From NCBI GenBank assembly GCA_023389545.1, contig JAEWEI010000179.1, forward strand, positions 1 to 6,414: a stretch of 6,414 bases of DNA, given 5' to 3'. Both the position numbers and the translations under genes were made by a program. Source of the stretch: Actinomycetes bacterium. GTDB taxonomy: Bacteria > Actinomycetota > Actinomycetes > Actinomycetales > Cellulomonadaceae. The notes under the pieces are model-generated. The model ran no database searches and was not told the DNA's origin. It saw only the letters and a list, made by a program, of their open reading frames with translations. Positions 1 through 5,380 of the stretch are shown here, piece by piece (position 1 is the stretch's first letter; every line of letters starts with the position of its first letter).

Positions 1-1116
1 CCCCTCGGCCTTGCGGTTCTCGGAGGAGAACGCGATGCGCTCGGCGATGGCCGCGCGGGGGGTGCGCAGCCGCGCGGGCGTCCCGTCGACCTCCAACGTG
101 CCGGTGTCGGCGTGGTCCGCGCCATACAGCAACCGCGCCATCTCGCTGCGGCCCGATCCCAGCAGGCCCGCCAGCCCGACCACCTCGCCGGGGTACACGT
201 CCAGGTCGAAGGCCTCGATGGACCCGCGCCGGCCCAGCCCGATGGCCCGCAGGAACGGCGCCGGGATGCTGTCCGCGCCGGCGGGCGCCGCGGACTCCTC
301 GCGGGCTTCGGTGTCCTGCGCGATGTCCTCGAGCACCGCGAGCTCGCGGCCGATCATCATCGACACCAGCTCGATCCGGGTCAGGTCGCCGGTGTGCCGC
401 TCCCCCACCCGGGCGCCGTTGCGCAGCACGGTGATCCGGTCGGCGATCTCGTCGACCTGCTCGAGGAAGTGCGTGACGAACAGGATTGCGACCCCGTCCT
501 CGCGCAGGCCGCGCATGACGCGGAACAGCTCGGCCACCTCGTCGGCGTCGAGGCTCGACGTGGGCTCGTCGAGGATCAGCACCCGCGCGTCCACCCGCAT
601 GGCGCGGGCGATGGCCACGAGCTGCTGCACCGCGATCGAGTGCGCCGACAGCGGCGACGCGGGGTCGATGTCCACGTTCAGGCGGCCCAGCACCTCGGCG
701 GCCTGCCTGCGCATGCCGCGCCAGTCGATCCCCCCGGCCCGGCGTGGCTCCCGCCCCAGCATGATGTTCTCCGCCACGGTCAAGTTGGGGCAGAGGTTCA
801 CCTCTTGGTAGACGGTGCTGATGCCCAGGTCCTGCGCCTGTGCGGGCCCGTGGATGGCAACGGGCTGCCCGCCGACGCGGATCTCGCCCGCGTCGGGCGG
901 CCGCACCCCGGTGAGCGCCCGGATCAGTGTGGACTTCCCGGCGCCGTTCTCGCCGAGCAGCGCGTGCACCTCCCCCGCGTACAGCGTGAGGTCCACGTCG
1001 TGCAGCGCCCGGACGCCCGGGAACTCCACCCCGATGCCGGTCATCTGCACCACCGCCTCGGGTGGCCGCTCGGTGAGCCCGAGCCCGGAGGCGGGCGGGG
1101 TGGCGGGATCGTCCAT
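1..1116 (-). CDS. ytfR: Sugar ABC transporter ATP-binding protein, YtfR-like (3' end outside window)
   Basis: Cytoplasmic ATPase that powers monosaccharide import; it carries two fused nucleotide-binding domains, of which 372 residues are visible out of the roughly 500 usual for the family. Domain 1 shows Walker A GENGAGKST (residues 55-63), Q-loop Q104 in VYQEVN, a signature-region variant HSIAVQQ (159-165), Walker B LILDEP (180-185) and H-loop H216 in FVTHF. After an acidic, Ala/Glu-rich linker, domain 2 starts near residue 288 with the degenerate Walker A GLLGSGRSE (317-325), where Arg replaces Lys as in RbsA-type proteins. The window ends at SENRKAEG, so the second signature and Walker B are not visible. 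The variant signature and FVTHFLEQ resemble E. coli YtfR more than RbsA or MglA, from memory of those proteins. ATG at 1116 is preferred because GGAAGG lies 10 nt upstream; a later ATG at residue 25 would leave a very short lead-in. It follows the binding-protein gene by 175 nt in the same direction. Confidence 0.93.
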   Translation of the reverse strand, partial: MDDPATPPASGLGLTERPPEAVVQMTGIGVEFPGVRALHDVDLTLYAGEVHALLGENGAGKSTLIRALTGVRPPDAGEIRVGGQPVAIHGPAQAQDLGISTVYQEVNLCPNLTVAENIMLGREPRRAGGIDWRGMRRQAAEVLGRLNVDIDPASPLSAHSIAVQQLVAIARAMRVDARVLILDEPTSSLDADEVAELFRVMRGLREDGVAILFVTHFLEQVDEIADRITVLRNGARVGERHTGDLTRIELVSMMIGRELAVLEDIAQDTEAREESAAPAGADSIPAPFLRAIGLGRRGSIEAFDLDVYPGEVVGLAGLLGSGRSEMARLLYGADHADTGTLEVDGTPARLRTPRAAIAERIAFSSENRKAEG

Positions 1117-1239
1117 GGCGCGGGTGCCTTCCGGTGGGCGCGGGTCTGGGTGCGGATCGTGGCCCGGATCGGGCGCGGGTCGGGCGCGCGGCTGTCCGGG
1201 AGCAGGACCCGTGCGGGATCGGCCGGAGGGGATCCGGTC

Positions 1240-1255
1240 GGGCCCGCACGGGCCC
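1240..1255 (-). other. Intercistronic stem-loop between binding-protein and ATPase genes
   Basis: The sequence GGGCCC-GCAC-GGGCCC forms a perfect 6-bp GC stem with a 4-nt loop, 37 nt after the stop of the binding-protein gene. No T-run follows on the minus strand, so it does not look like a full intrinsic terminator. In sugar ABC operons such hairpins often stabilise the upstream binding-protein message or attenuate the downstream genes, which would fit the higher dose needed of the binding protein; that role is inferred. The rest of the 175-nt spacer (1117-1291) is GC-rich and shows no gene. Confidence 0.5.
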
Positions 1256-1291
1256 TCTCATCCCAGGCGCCTGCGGCGCGCGGGACGGCGG

Positions 1292-2293
1292 TCAGTACTG
1301 GCGCGTGGGCAGGGCCTCGATGGCCTGCTCCTGCGTGAACGTGGTCTCCTCGGTGACGATGCGCGGCTCGACCTCCTCGCCGGCGAGCACCTGCTGGGTG
1401 ATCTCCATGAGCTGCGGGCCGAGCAGCGGCGAGCACTCGACGATGAAGTTGATCTTCCCGTCGGCGAGCGCCTGCATCCCGTCCTTCACGGCGTCGACCG
1501 TGACGATCTTGATGTCCTGGCCGGGCACCTTGCCAGCCGCCTCGATCGCCTCGATGGCGCCCAGGCCCATGTCGTCGTTGTGCGCGTAGACCAGGTCGAT
1601 GTCGGGGTGCTGCTGGAGGAACGCCTCCATGACCTTCTTGCCGCCGTCACGGGTGAAGTCGCCGGTCTGCGAGGCGATGACCGTGAAGTTGGGCGAGCCG
1701 GACAGGACCTCCTCGAACCCCTCCTTGCGGTCGATCGCGGGGGCGGAGCCGGTGGTGCCCTGCAGCTCCACGATGTTGGTGGGCGCCGTGCCGAACTCCT
1801 GGACGACCCAGTCGCCGGCCTTCTTGCCCTCCTCCACGAAGTCGGAGCCGAGGAATGTGACGTACAGCGACGTGTCCTCGGAGTCGACGGCGCGGTCGGT
1901 GAGGATCACCGGGATGCCCGCGTCCTGGGCCTCCTTGAGCACCGTGTCCCAGCCGGTCTCCACCACGGGCGAGAAGGCGATCACGTCGACCTTCTGCTGG
2001 ATGTAGGAGCGGATGGCCTTGATCTGGTTCTCCTGCTTCTGCTGCGCGTCGGAGAACTTCAGCTCGATGCCGGCCTCCTCGGCGGCGTCCTGGATGGACT
2101 TCGTGTTGGCGGTGCGCCACCCGCTCTCGGCGCCGACCTGGGCGAAGCCCATGACGATCTGCTCGTCGCCGCCCCCGCCGCCCTCTGTCGAGCCCGAGCC
2201 AGAGTCTGAGTCGTTGGCGCAGGCTGCGAGCCCGAGTGCCAGGACTGCAGCGGCGCCTGCCGCCAGGGCGCGCCGCGCGTGCTTGCTGACCAT
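1292..2293 (-). CDS. ytfQ: Sugar ABC transporter substrate-binding lipoprotein, YtfQ-like
   Basis: A 333-residue periplasmic-binding-protein-like sugar receptor, anchored outside the membrane, that delivers substrate to an ABC importer. The N-terminus is a lipoprotein signal: basic KHARR, a hydrophobic stretch, then lipobox LAAC with Cys25, followed by a Ser/Gly/Asp/Glu linker to about residue 44. The type I sugar-binding fold follows, with GFAQVGAESGWR (49-60), DAQQKQENQIKA (82-93), SPVVETGW (108-115), LTDRAVD (131-137), VELQGTTGS (175-183), IDRKEGF (187-193), GDFTR (211-215) and YAHNDDM (236-242). These blocks match my memory of E. coli YtfQ, which binds galactofuranose; Bifidobacterium fructose-binding FruE is another relative, so the substrate is not settled. 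ATG 2293 is chosen over an upstream GTG at 2377 because AAGGAGGAG sits just before it and the signal peptide starts there; an upstream start would put 28 polar residues before the signal. First gene of the operon, with a LacI-type operator upstream. Confidence 0.95.
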   Translation of the reverse strand: MVSKHARRALAAGAAAVLALGLAACANDSDSGSGSTEGGGGGDEQIVMGFAQVGAESGWRTANTKSIQDAAEEAGIELKFSDAQQKQENQIKAIRSYIQQKVDVIAFSPVVETGWDTVLKEAQDAGIPVILTDRAVDSEDTSLYVTFLGSDFVEEGKKAGDWVVQEFGTAPTNIVELQGTTGSAPAIDRKEGFEEVLSGSPNFTVIASQTGDFTRDGGKKVMEAFLQQHPDIDLVYAHNDDMGLGAIEAIEAAGKVPGQDIKIVTVDAVKDGMQALADGKINFIVECSPLLGPQLMEITQQVLAGEEVEPRIVTEETTFTQEQAIEALPTRQY

Positions 2294-2297
2294 GCTT

Positions 2298-2306
2298 CTC
2301 CTCCTT
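2298..2306 (-). promoter_or_regulatory. Strong ribosome binding site fixing the ytfQ-like start
   Basis: AAGGAGGAG on the minus strand is complementary to the 16S anti-Shine-Dalgarno, with the GGAGG core 6 nt before ATG 2293. It decides the start of the binding-protein gene in favour of 2293 over the in-frame upstream GTG. Confidence 0.88.
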
Positions 2307-2310
2307 GAGT

Positions 2311-2322
2311 CGCACCGGTGCG
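2311..2322. repeat. 12-bp perfect palindrome in the ytfQ-like leader
   Basis: CGCACCGGTGCG is a perfect palindrome immediately upstream of the ribosome binding site and downstream of the LacI-type operator. It could be a second protein-binding site or a small RNA hairpin close to the Shine-Dalgarno. In GC-rich DNA such palindromes also arise by chance, so a function is only suggested by position. Confidence 0.35.
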
Positions 2323-2344
2323 GGTCCCCATCGACCCAGAGTTC

Positions 2345-2362
2345 GATGTTAACGCTCACATC
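2345..2362. promoter_or_regulatory. LacI-family-type operator upstream of the ytfQ-like gene
   Basis: GATGTTAACGCTCACATC is an 18-bp imperfect palindrome, 14 of 18 positions symmetric, with outer arms GATGT/ACATC and a central CG. The central-CG, even-length dyad is typical of LacI-family repressor sites. It lies 52-69 bp upstream of ATG 2293, next to an AT-rich patch (about 2377-2400) that is the likeliest place for the promoter; TAATCT on the minus strand at 2388-2393 is a possible -10, but no good -35 is visible. A repressor here would shut off the transporter operon until its sugar or a derivative is present. No LacI-type regulator gene is in the window. Confidence 0.65.
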
Positions 2363-2520
2363 CGACAAGTGGCGCAATTAGTAGATTACGGATCGATAAC
2401 GAGCCGGGTCGGTGAGCGGGCGCTCGACACTCGCGCAGGATCCTGTTCGCCTGTCTGGCCAGGACCTCGCAATGAGCGGCATGGGTGGCGCAACGAGGAG
2501 TCAGACGGGGCGTCGGGCCC

Positions 2521-3588
2521 TCAAGTCCGGCGGTCCAGCTCGTCCTCGATGACGGCCTCAAGCTCGGCGGCGCTGGGCAGCACGCCGCGGGCGTCCGCCG
2601 GCAGGCCCTGGTAGTCCGCGACGGCGATCGGCACCCGGGTGCCGGCCAGCGCATAACGCACCGTCGCGCCGGCCTTGCCGGTCACCAGCAAGATCCCGAC
2701 CGTCGGCGCGTGGATCTCGGGCTGACGCATCTGGTCGTCGACGATCGCGACGTACGTGCCGAGTTGGCCGACGTGGGCGGGCTCGAACTTGCCGACCTTC
2801 AGCTCGACCACCACGTACCGCAGCTGCAGGACGTGGAAAAACAGCAAGTCGACGTAGAACTCCTCGACCTGGCCGCTCGCGTCGTCCGACACGCTCAGGC
2901 GCACCTGGCGCCCGACAAACGCCATGCCGCGACCGAGCTCCAGCATCGTGTCCTGCAGCCTGTCCATCAGCGCCTGCTCGACGTCACGCTCCGCAATGCG
3001 CTCGACCAGGCGCAGGTGCTCAAACACGTACGGGTCCTTCACCAGCTGCTGGGCAAGGTCGGAGTCCGGCATGTCCAGCGCATCGGTGAAGTTCGTGGGC
3101 GCCGCCCCGACGGCCCGTCGCAGGTCGGCCTTGATCTGGTGCTCAAGTACCGGCCGTGACCACCCATACTCGGCGGCACTCGCGGCGTACCAGTCGCGCT
3201 CCTCCCGCGTCTGGAGCCGGTCAAGCAGTGTCGCAATGTGCCCCCACGGCAATCGTCCAACGGGCCGTTGGACGAACTCATCCTCCGTTGGCCATGCCTC
3301 AGCGGCCCGCCGCATGTAGAGCAGGTTCGACCGTGACCAGCCGCGCTGGTCGGGGAACTCCCGCTGCAGATCTGCGGCCAGCGACGTGACGACCTTGCTG
3401 CCCCAACCCGCCGCATGCTGCCGATGAAGGATGTCGCGGCCGACCGACCAGTACAGCCGCAACACCTCGGTGTTCGCCGCACGCGCCGCACGGAACTGCG
3501 TCGCGCGCACCCGCGCCTTCAGCTCCGCCAAGAGCTCGGCGTACCCCGCGGGCTCAAGCGCGCTCTCCGACGATGCCACGCGCGCCAT
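2521..3588 (-). CDS. DUF1016/YhcG-family PD-(D/E)XK nuclease-like protein
   Basis: A 355-residue protein with the two-part DUF1016 layout. The N-terminal helical domain (about 15-150) contains YAELLAELKARVRATQFRAA, LYWSVGRDI (45-53), the LQREFPDQRGWSRSNLLYMR region (74-93) and LPWGH (113-117). The C-terminal PD-(D/E)XK-like domain (about 180-335) contains FYVDLLFFH (244-252) and VVVELKVGKF (259-268); D247, E262 and K264 are the putative catalytic residues and all are present, so the nuclease centre looks intact. The family is widespread, often in mobile or defence-linked DNA, and its biological role is poorly defined. ATG 3588 is preferred because the conserved region begins about 15 residues later; ATG 3633 or GTG 3642 in the same frame would add 15-18 residues with no family-like sequence, and none of the three has a strong Shine-Dalgarno. 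It has no methylase, toxin or other partner beside it and shares only strand with the transporter genes. A 21-nt palindrome lies within it. Confidence 0.9.
   Translation of the reverse strand: MARVASSESALEPAGYAELLAELKARVRATQFRAARAANTEVLRLYWSVGRDILHRQHAAGWGSKVVTSLAADLQREFPDQRGWSRSNLLYMRRAAEAWPTEDEFVQRPVGRLPWGHIATLLDRLQTREERDWYAASAAEYGWSRPVLEHQIKADLRRAVGAAPTNFTDALDMPDSDLAQQLVKDPYVFEHLRLVERIAERDVEQALMDRLQDTMLELGRGMAFVGRQVRLSVSDDASGQVEEFYVDLLFFHVLQLRYVVVELKVGKFEPAHVGQLGTYVAIVDDQMRQPEIHAPTVGILLVTGKAGATVRYALAGTRVPIAVADYQGLPADARGVLPSAAELEAVIEDELDRRT
3254..3274. repeat. 21-nt palindrome inside the DUF1016 gene
   Basis: Arms CGTCCAACGG and CCGTTGGACG are perfectly complementary over 10 bp around a single central G. 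In RNA this would form a stable hairpin with an 8-bp stem and a 5-nt loop. It falls in codons of about residues 105-112, just before the conserved LPWGH motif. Function unknown; it may be a protein-binding site, a translational pause or chance. Confidence 0.55.
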
Positions 3589-3918
3589 CCTGCCCCATCG
3601 CTCAAGTCGACCACGCCCCACAGATGTGGCCATTTTCGCCACGTGGGCGGAGCCATCACGGTCACTGAACCGATCATCTCCGTTCGTCGGCCGAGCGGGG
3701 GCTGTGGTTGCCGTGTCACGGGGGTCTCGTCACCTCGGGCGGGGTCCATGCGCCTTCAGTGATCGGCGCCTGGCCACCGTAAGCGCGGAGCTAGAGGGAG
3801 AAGTTCTCTGCGGGCGCGGGGAGCCAGTTGGCTTCGCGGTCGACACCCGGTGAAAGCGGTACCCGGCCTAGAATTACGCACTAGGGGTTGGATGGCCACG
3901 CGGTCTGCCGATATGGCA

Positions 3919-3954
3919 GGATAGAGCATTTATCCGACGGGCGAACAATGCTCT
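3919..3954. repeat. Overlapping inverted repeats in the AT-richer intergenic patch
   Basis: Two overlapping dyads are present. GGATA (3919-3923) pairs with TATCC (3931-3935) around 7 nt. AGAGCATT (3923-3930) pairs perfectly with AATGCTCT (3947-3954) around 16 nt. They share bases, so an RNA could form one hairpin or the other but not both fully; as DNA they could be operator half-sites. Position about 120-155 nt before the acyltransferase start suggests a regulatory role, which is inferred only. Confidence 0.4.
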
Positions 3955-4062
3955 CCCAGCATGGGCTCGACGTGATTTCCCACCGCCCCGCGTCGCCCTT
4001 TGGGGGCGACCGCGACCGTGAGGACGGTCCGCGCTCGACGCGCGCAAGCGCGGCACTGCGGG

Positions 4063-4068
4063 TACGTT
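4063..4068 (+). promoter_or_regulatory. Putative -10 element of a leaderless acyltransferase transcript
   Basis: TACGTT fits the actinobacterial TAnnnT -10 pattern and ends exactly 6 nt before ATG 4075, so transcription would start at or next to the A of the start codon. The absence of a Shine-Dalgarno before this ATG agrees with leaderless translation, which is common in Actinobacteria. No convincing -35 is visible at 17-19 bp, so the call rests on spacing and the missing ribosome binding site. Confidence 0.5.
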
Positions 4069-4074
4069 CGCTCG

Positions 4075-5262
4075 ATGTCCACGGGCCGAATACCCCCACC
4101 CGCAGCCGCCGAGGACGTGGCCGCACCACCCCCGCGCCTGCGCGTCGTGGACCTGCTCAGATTCGTCGCGGCGGCTGCCGTCGTGCTTTTCCATTTCACC
4201 GCCCGCGATCACGGGAGATGGGCGGACGGGCTCCCGTCAGAGGTCTTCCCTCAGATGTCCGCGCTCACCCGCTACGGATATCTCGGCGTTCATCTCTTCT
4301 TCGTGATCAGCGGTTTTGTGATCCTCATGTCGGCCTGGAATCGGCCGGTGGGGTCATTCGTGGCCTCGCGCGTCAGCAGGCTCTACCCGGCGTTCTGGGC
4401 CGCGGTGCTCCTCACCGCGTCGGTGCGCTACTTGTGGCCCGGTTTCGAGGCGCGCTCGCCCGGCGAGGTGCTGGTCAACCTCACGATGCTGCAGGATCCG
4501 CTGGGGGTGCCGCGCGTCGACGGGGTCTACTGGACGCTGTGGGTCGAGCTGCAGTTCTACCTGCTCATCTGCCTTCTCATCCGCATGGGCCTGACCGAGC
4601 GCCGGGTGCTGCTCCTCGCCGCGGCGGCGCCCGTGCTGACGACGCCGCTCACCCTCCTCACCCCTCACCTGGCGGGGATGTGGACGCTCGTCGAGTGGCT
4701 GCCACTGTTCTGCGCGGGAATGGTGATCTGCCTGATCTACCGAAGCGGCCCGAGCCGAGCGAGGTGGGCAGTGCTCGCGCTGAACGTCCTCGCCGCCACA
4801 TCGACCTCGGCAGTCGTGACGCCAAGTGCTATCGACGCCGTCTCCTCCGGGCGGTCGACGTCGCCGGCCTGGGTGGCGGGCGGCGTCGTGCTCTGCGTCG
4901 CGGTGGTCATGCTCGCCACGCTCGTGCCGCGCGTCCGGGACGTGGACTGGCGCGGGCTGACGCTTGCCGGCCTCGTGACCTACCCCCTGTACCTGACGCA
5001 CGAGTACCTGGGCTGGGCGGCGATCGAGGTGCTCTCGCCGCGGGCGGGCCGGTACTGGGCCTTGCTGCTGGCGGTGGCCGCCTGCATCGCGGTGGCGGTG
5101 CTGCTGCACCTGGTGGCGGAGCGCCCCGTGCAGCGGCCGCTACGCCAGCGCCTCGAGCGGCTGCTGCGCCCCCGGTGGGCCGCGGAAACGCCGCCAGGCG
5201 CCCTCCCGGCTCAGCGGACCTCAGCCGCTCCGGCACGGCAGCGGGTGTCCGCGGGCGCCTGA
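4075..5262 (+). CDS. Membrane acyltransferase, acyltransferase-3 (OafA/YrhL) family
   Basis: A 395-residue polytopic membrane protein of the family that moves acyl groups, usually acetyl, onto sugars of cell-surface or exported glycans. The family start motif is clear: RLRVVDLLRFVAAAAVVLFHF (21-41) with conserved R29 and putative catalytic H40, then YLGVHLFFVISGFVI (69-83), the cytoplasmic-loop motif RVSRLYPAFW (99-108) and YWTLWVELQFYL (152-163). Further hydrophobic segments run to about residue 348, giving around ten membrane spans, followed by a basic, Pro/Ala-rich tail with no SGNH domain. The N-terminal 20 residues are Pro/Ala-rich. ATG 4075 is chosen because the preceding in-frame TTG at 4000 would add 25 Arg-rich residues unlike the family, and because TACGTT is correctly placed for a leaderless start. 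No glycan-synthesis gene is adjacent, so the acceptor is unknown. The gene ends 6 nt before a strong terminator. Confidence 0.92.
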   Translation: MSTGRIPPPAAAEDVAAPPPRLRVVDLLRFVAAAAVVLFHFTARDHGRWADGLPSEVFPQMSALTRYGYLGVHLFFVISGFVILMSAWNRPVGSFVASRVSRLYPAFWAAVLLTASVRYLWPGFEARSPGEVLVNLTMLQDPLGVPRVDGVYWTLWVELQFYLLICLLIRMGLTERRVLLLAAAAPVLTTPLTLLTPHLAGMWTLVEWLPLFCAGMVICLIYRSGPSRARWAVLALNVLAATSTSAVVTPSAIDAVSSGRSTSPAWVAGGVVLCVAVVMLATLVPRVRDVDWRGLTLAGLVTYPLYLTHEYLGWAAIEVLSPRAGRYWALLLAVAACIAVAVLLHLVAERPVQRPLRQRLERLLRPRWAAETPPGALPAQRTSAAPARQRVSAGA

Positions 5263-5268
5263 GGCACG

Positions 5269-5306
5269 CACAAGGCAGGGCGCCGAGTTCGACGCCCTGC
5301 CTTGTG
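5269..5306. terminator. Hairpin terminator between convergent genes, likely bidirectional
   Basis: Arms CACAAGGCAGGGCG (5269-5282) and CGCCCTGCCTTGTG (5293-5306) are perfectly complementary over 14 bp with a 10-nt loop. It begins 6 nt after the acyltransferase stop. The downstream tail on the plus strand, TCCCTTCCC, is only mildly T-rich, as is common in high-GC actinobacteria. Because the permease gene converges from the other side, the same hairpin can end both transcripts. A smaller 6-bp stem (5320-5325 with 5331-5336) lies between it and the permease stop. Confidence 0.85.
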
Positions 5307-5380
5307 TCCCTTCCCATGCCAGCCGCACTTCGGCTGTCGTCTCGCCTCAGCCGGCCTCAGCCGCTGGCGGCCCCTGCGCG

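Larger units (their letters stand above)
3589..4074. other. Intergenic region between divergent DUF1016 and acyltransferase genes, no convincing gene
   Basis: This stretch of about 490 nt separates two divergently transcribed genes and should hold both promoters. I found no tRNA, no mobile-element remnant and no open frame that looks like protein; the frames crossing it are low-complexity Arg/Pro/Ser-rich shadows. Near the DUF1016 start are clustered CCAC/GTGG dyads: CCACA-GA-TGTGG at 3618-3629 and CCACGTGG at 3639-3646. GAGAA-G-TTCTC lies at 3798-3808. A less GC-rich patch at about 3865-3955 holds CCTAG-N9-CTAGG (3867-3885) and further repeats listed separately. Close to the acyltransferase, GACCGT-GAGG-ACGGTC (4014-4029) and CGCGC-AA-GCGCG (4041-4052) could form small hairpins. 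Confidence 0.5.

Noticed and set aside
11..1338. Long plus-strand open frames opposite the ATPase gene
   Set aside because: They are Arg/Ser/Pro- or His/Gln-rich, match no family, and mirror the clearly conserved minus-strand ABC ATPase; long antisense frames are usual in GC-rich DNA.
815..2209. 464-codon plus-strand open frame across the ATPase and binding-protein genes
   Set aside because: It spans two genes and their spacer on the other strand, is Leu/Asp/Val-repetitive without motifs, and has no ribosome binding site.
2294..2377. Upstream-extended start (GTG 2377) for the binding protein
   Set aside because: It would put 28 polar residues before a textbook lipoprotein signal and run the coding sequence through the operator and the strong ribosome binding site before ATG 2293.
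2436..2445. CAGGATCCTG palindrome downstream of the DUF1016 gene as its terminator
   Set aside because: The stem is too short with no usable loop and no T-run, so I do not call a terminator there.
2369..2493. Direct repeat GTGGCGCAA at 2369-2377 and 2485-2493
   Set aside because: Only 9 nt and not positioned like tandem operator sites; chance is adequate.
3865..3900. Possible tRNA fragment or attachment site near the GGGGTTGGATGG stretch
   Set aside because: No cloverleaf arms or TPsiC loop sequence can be assembled, and no integrase or matching repeat is in the window.
4000..4074. Upstream TTG start for the acyltransferase
   Set aside because: The extra residues are Arg-rich and not family-like; the -10 element and ATG at 4075 explain the start better.
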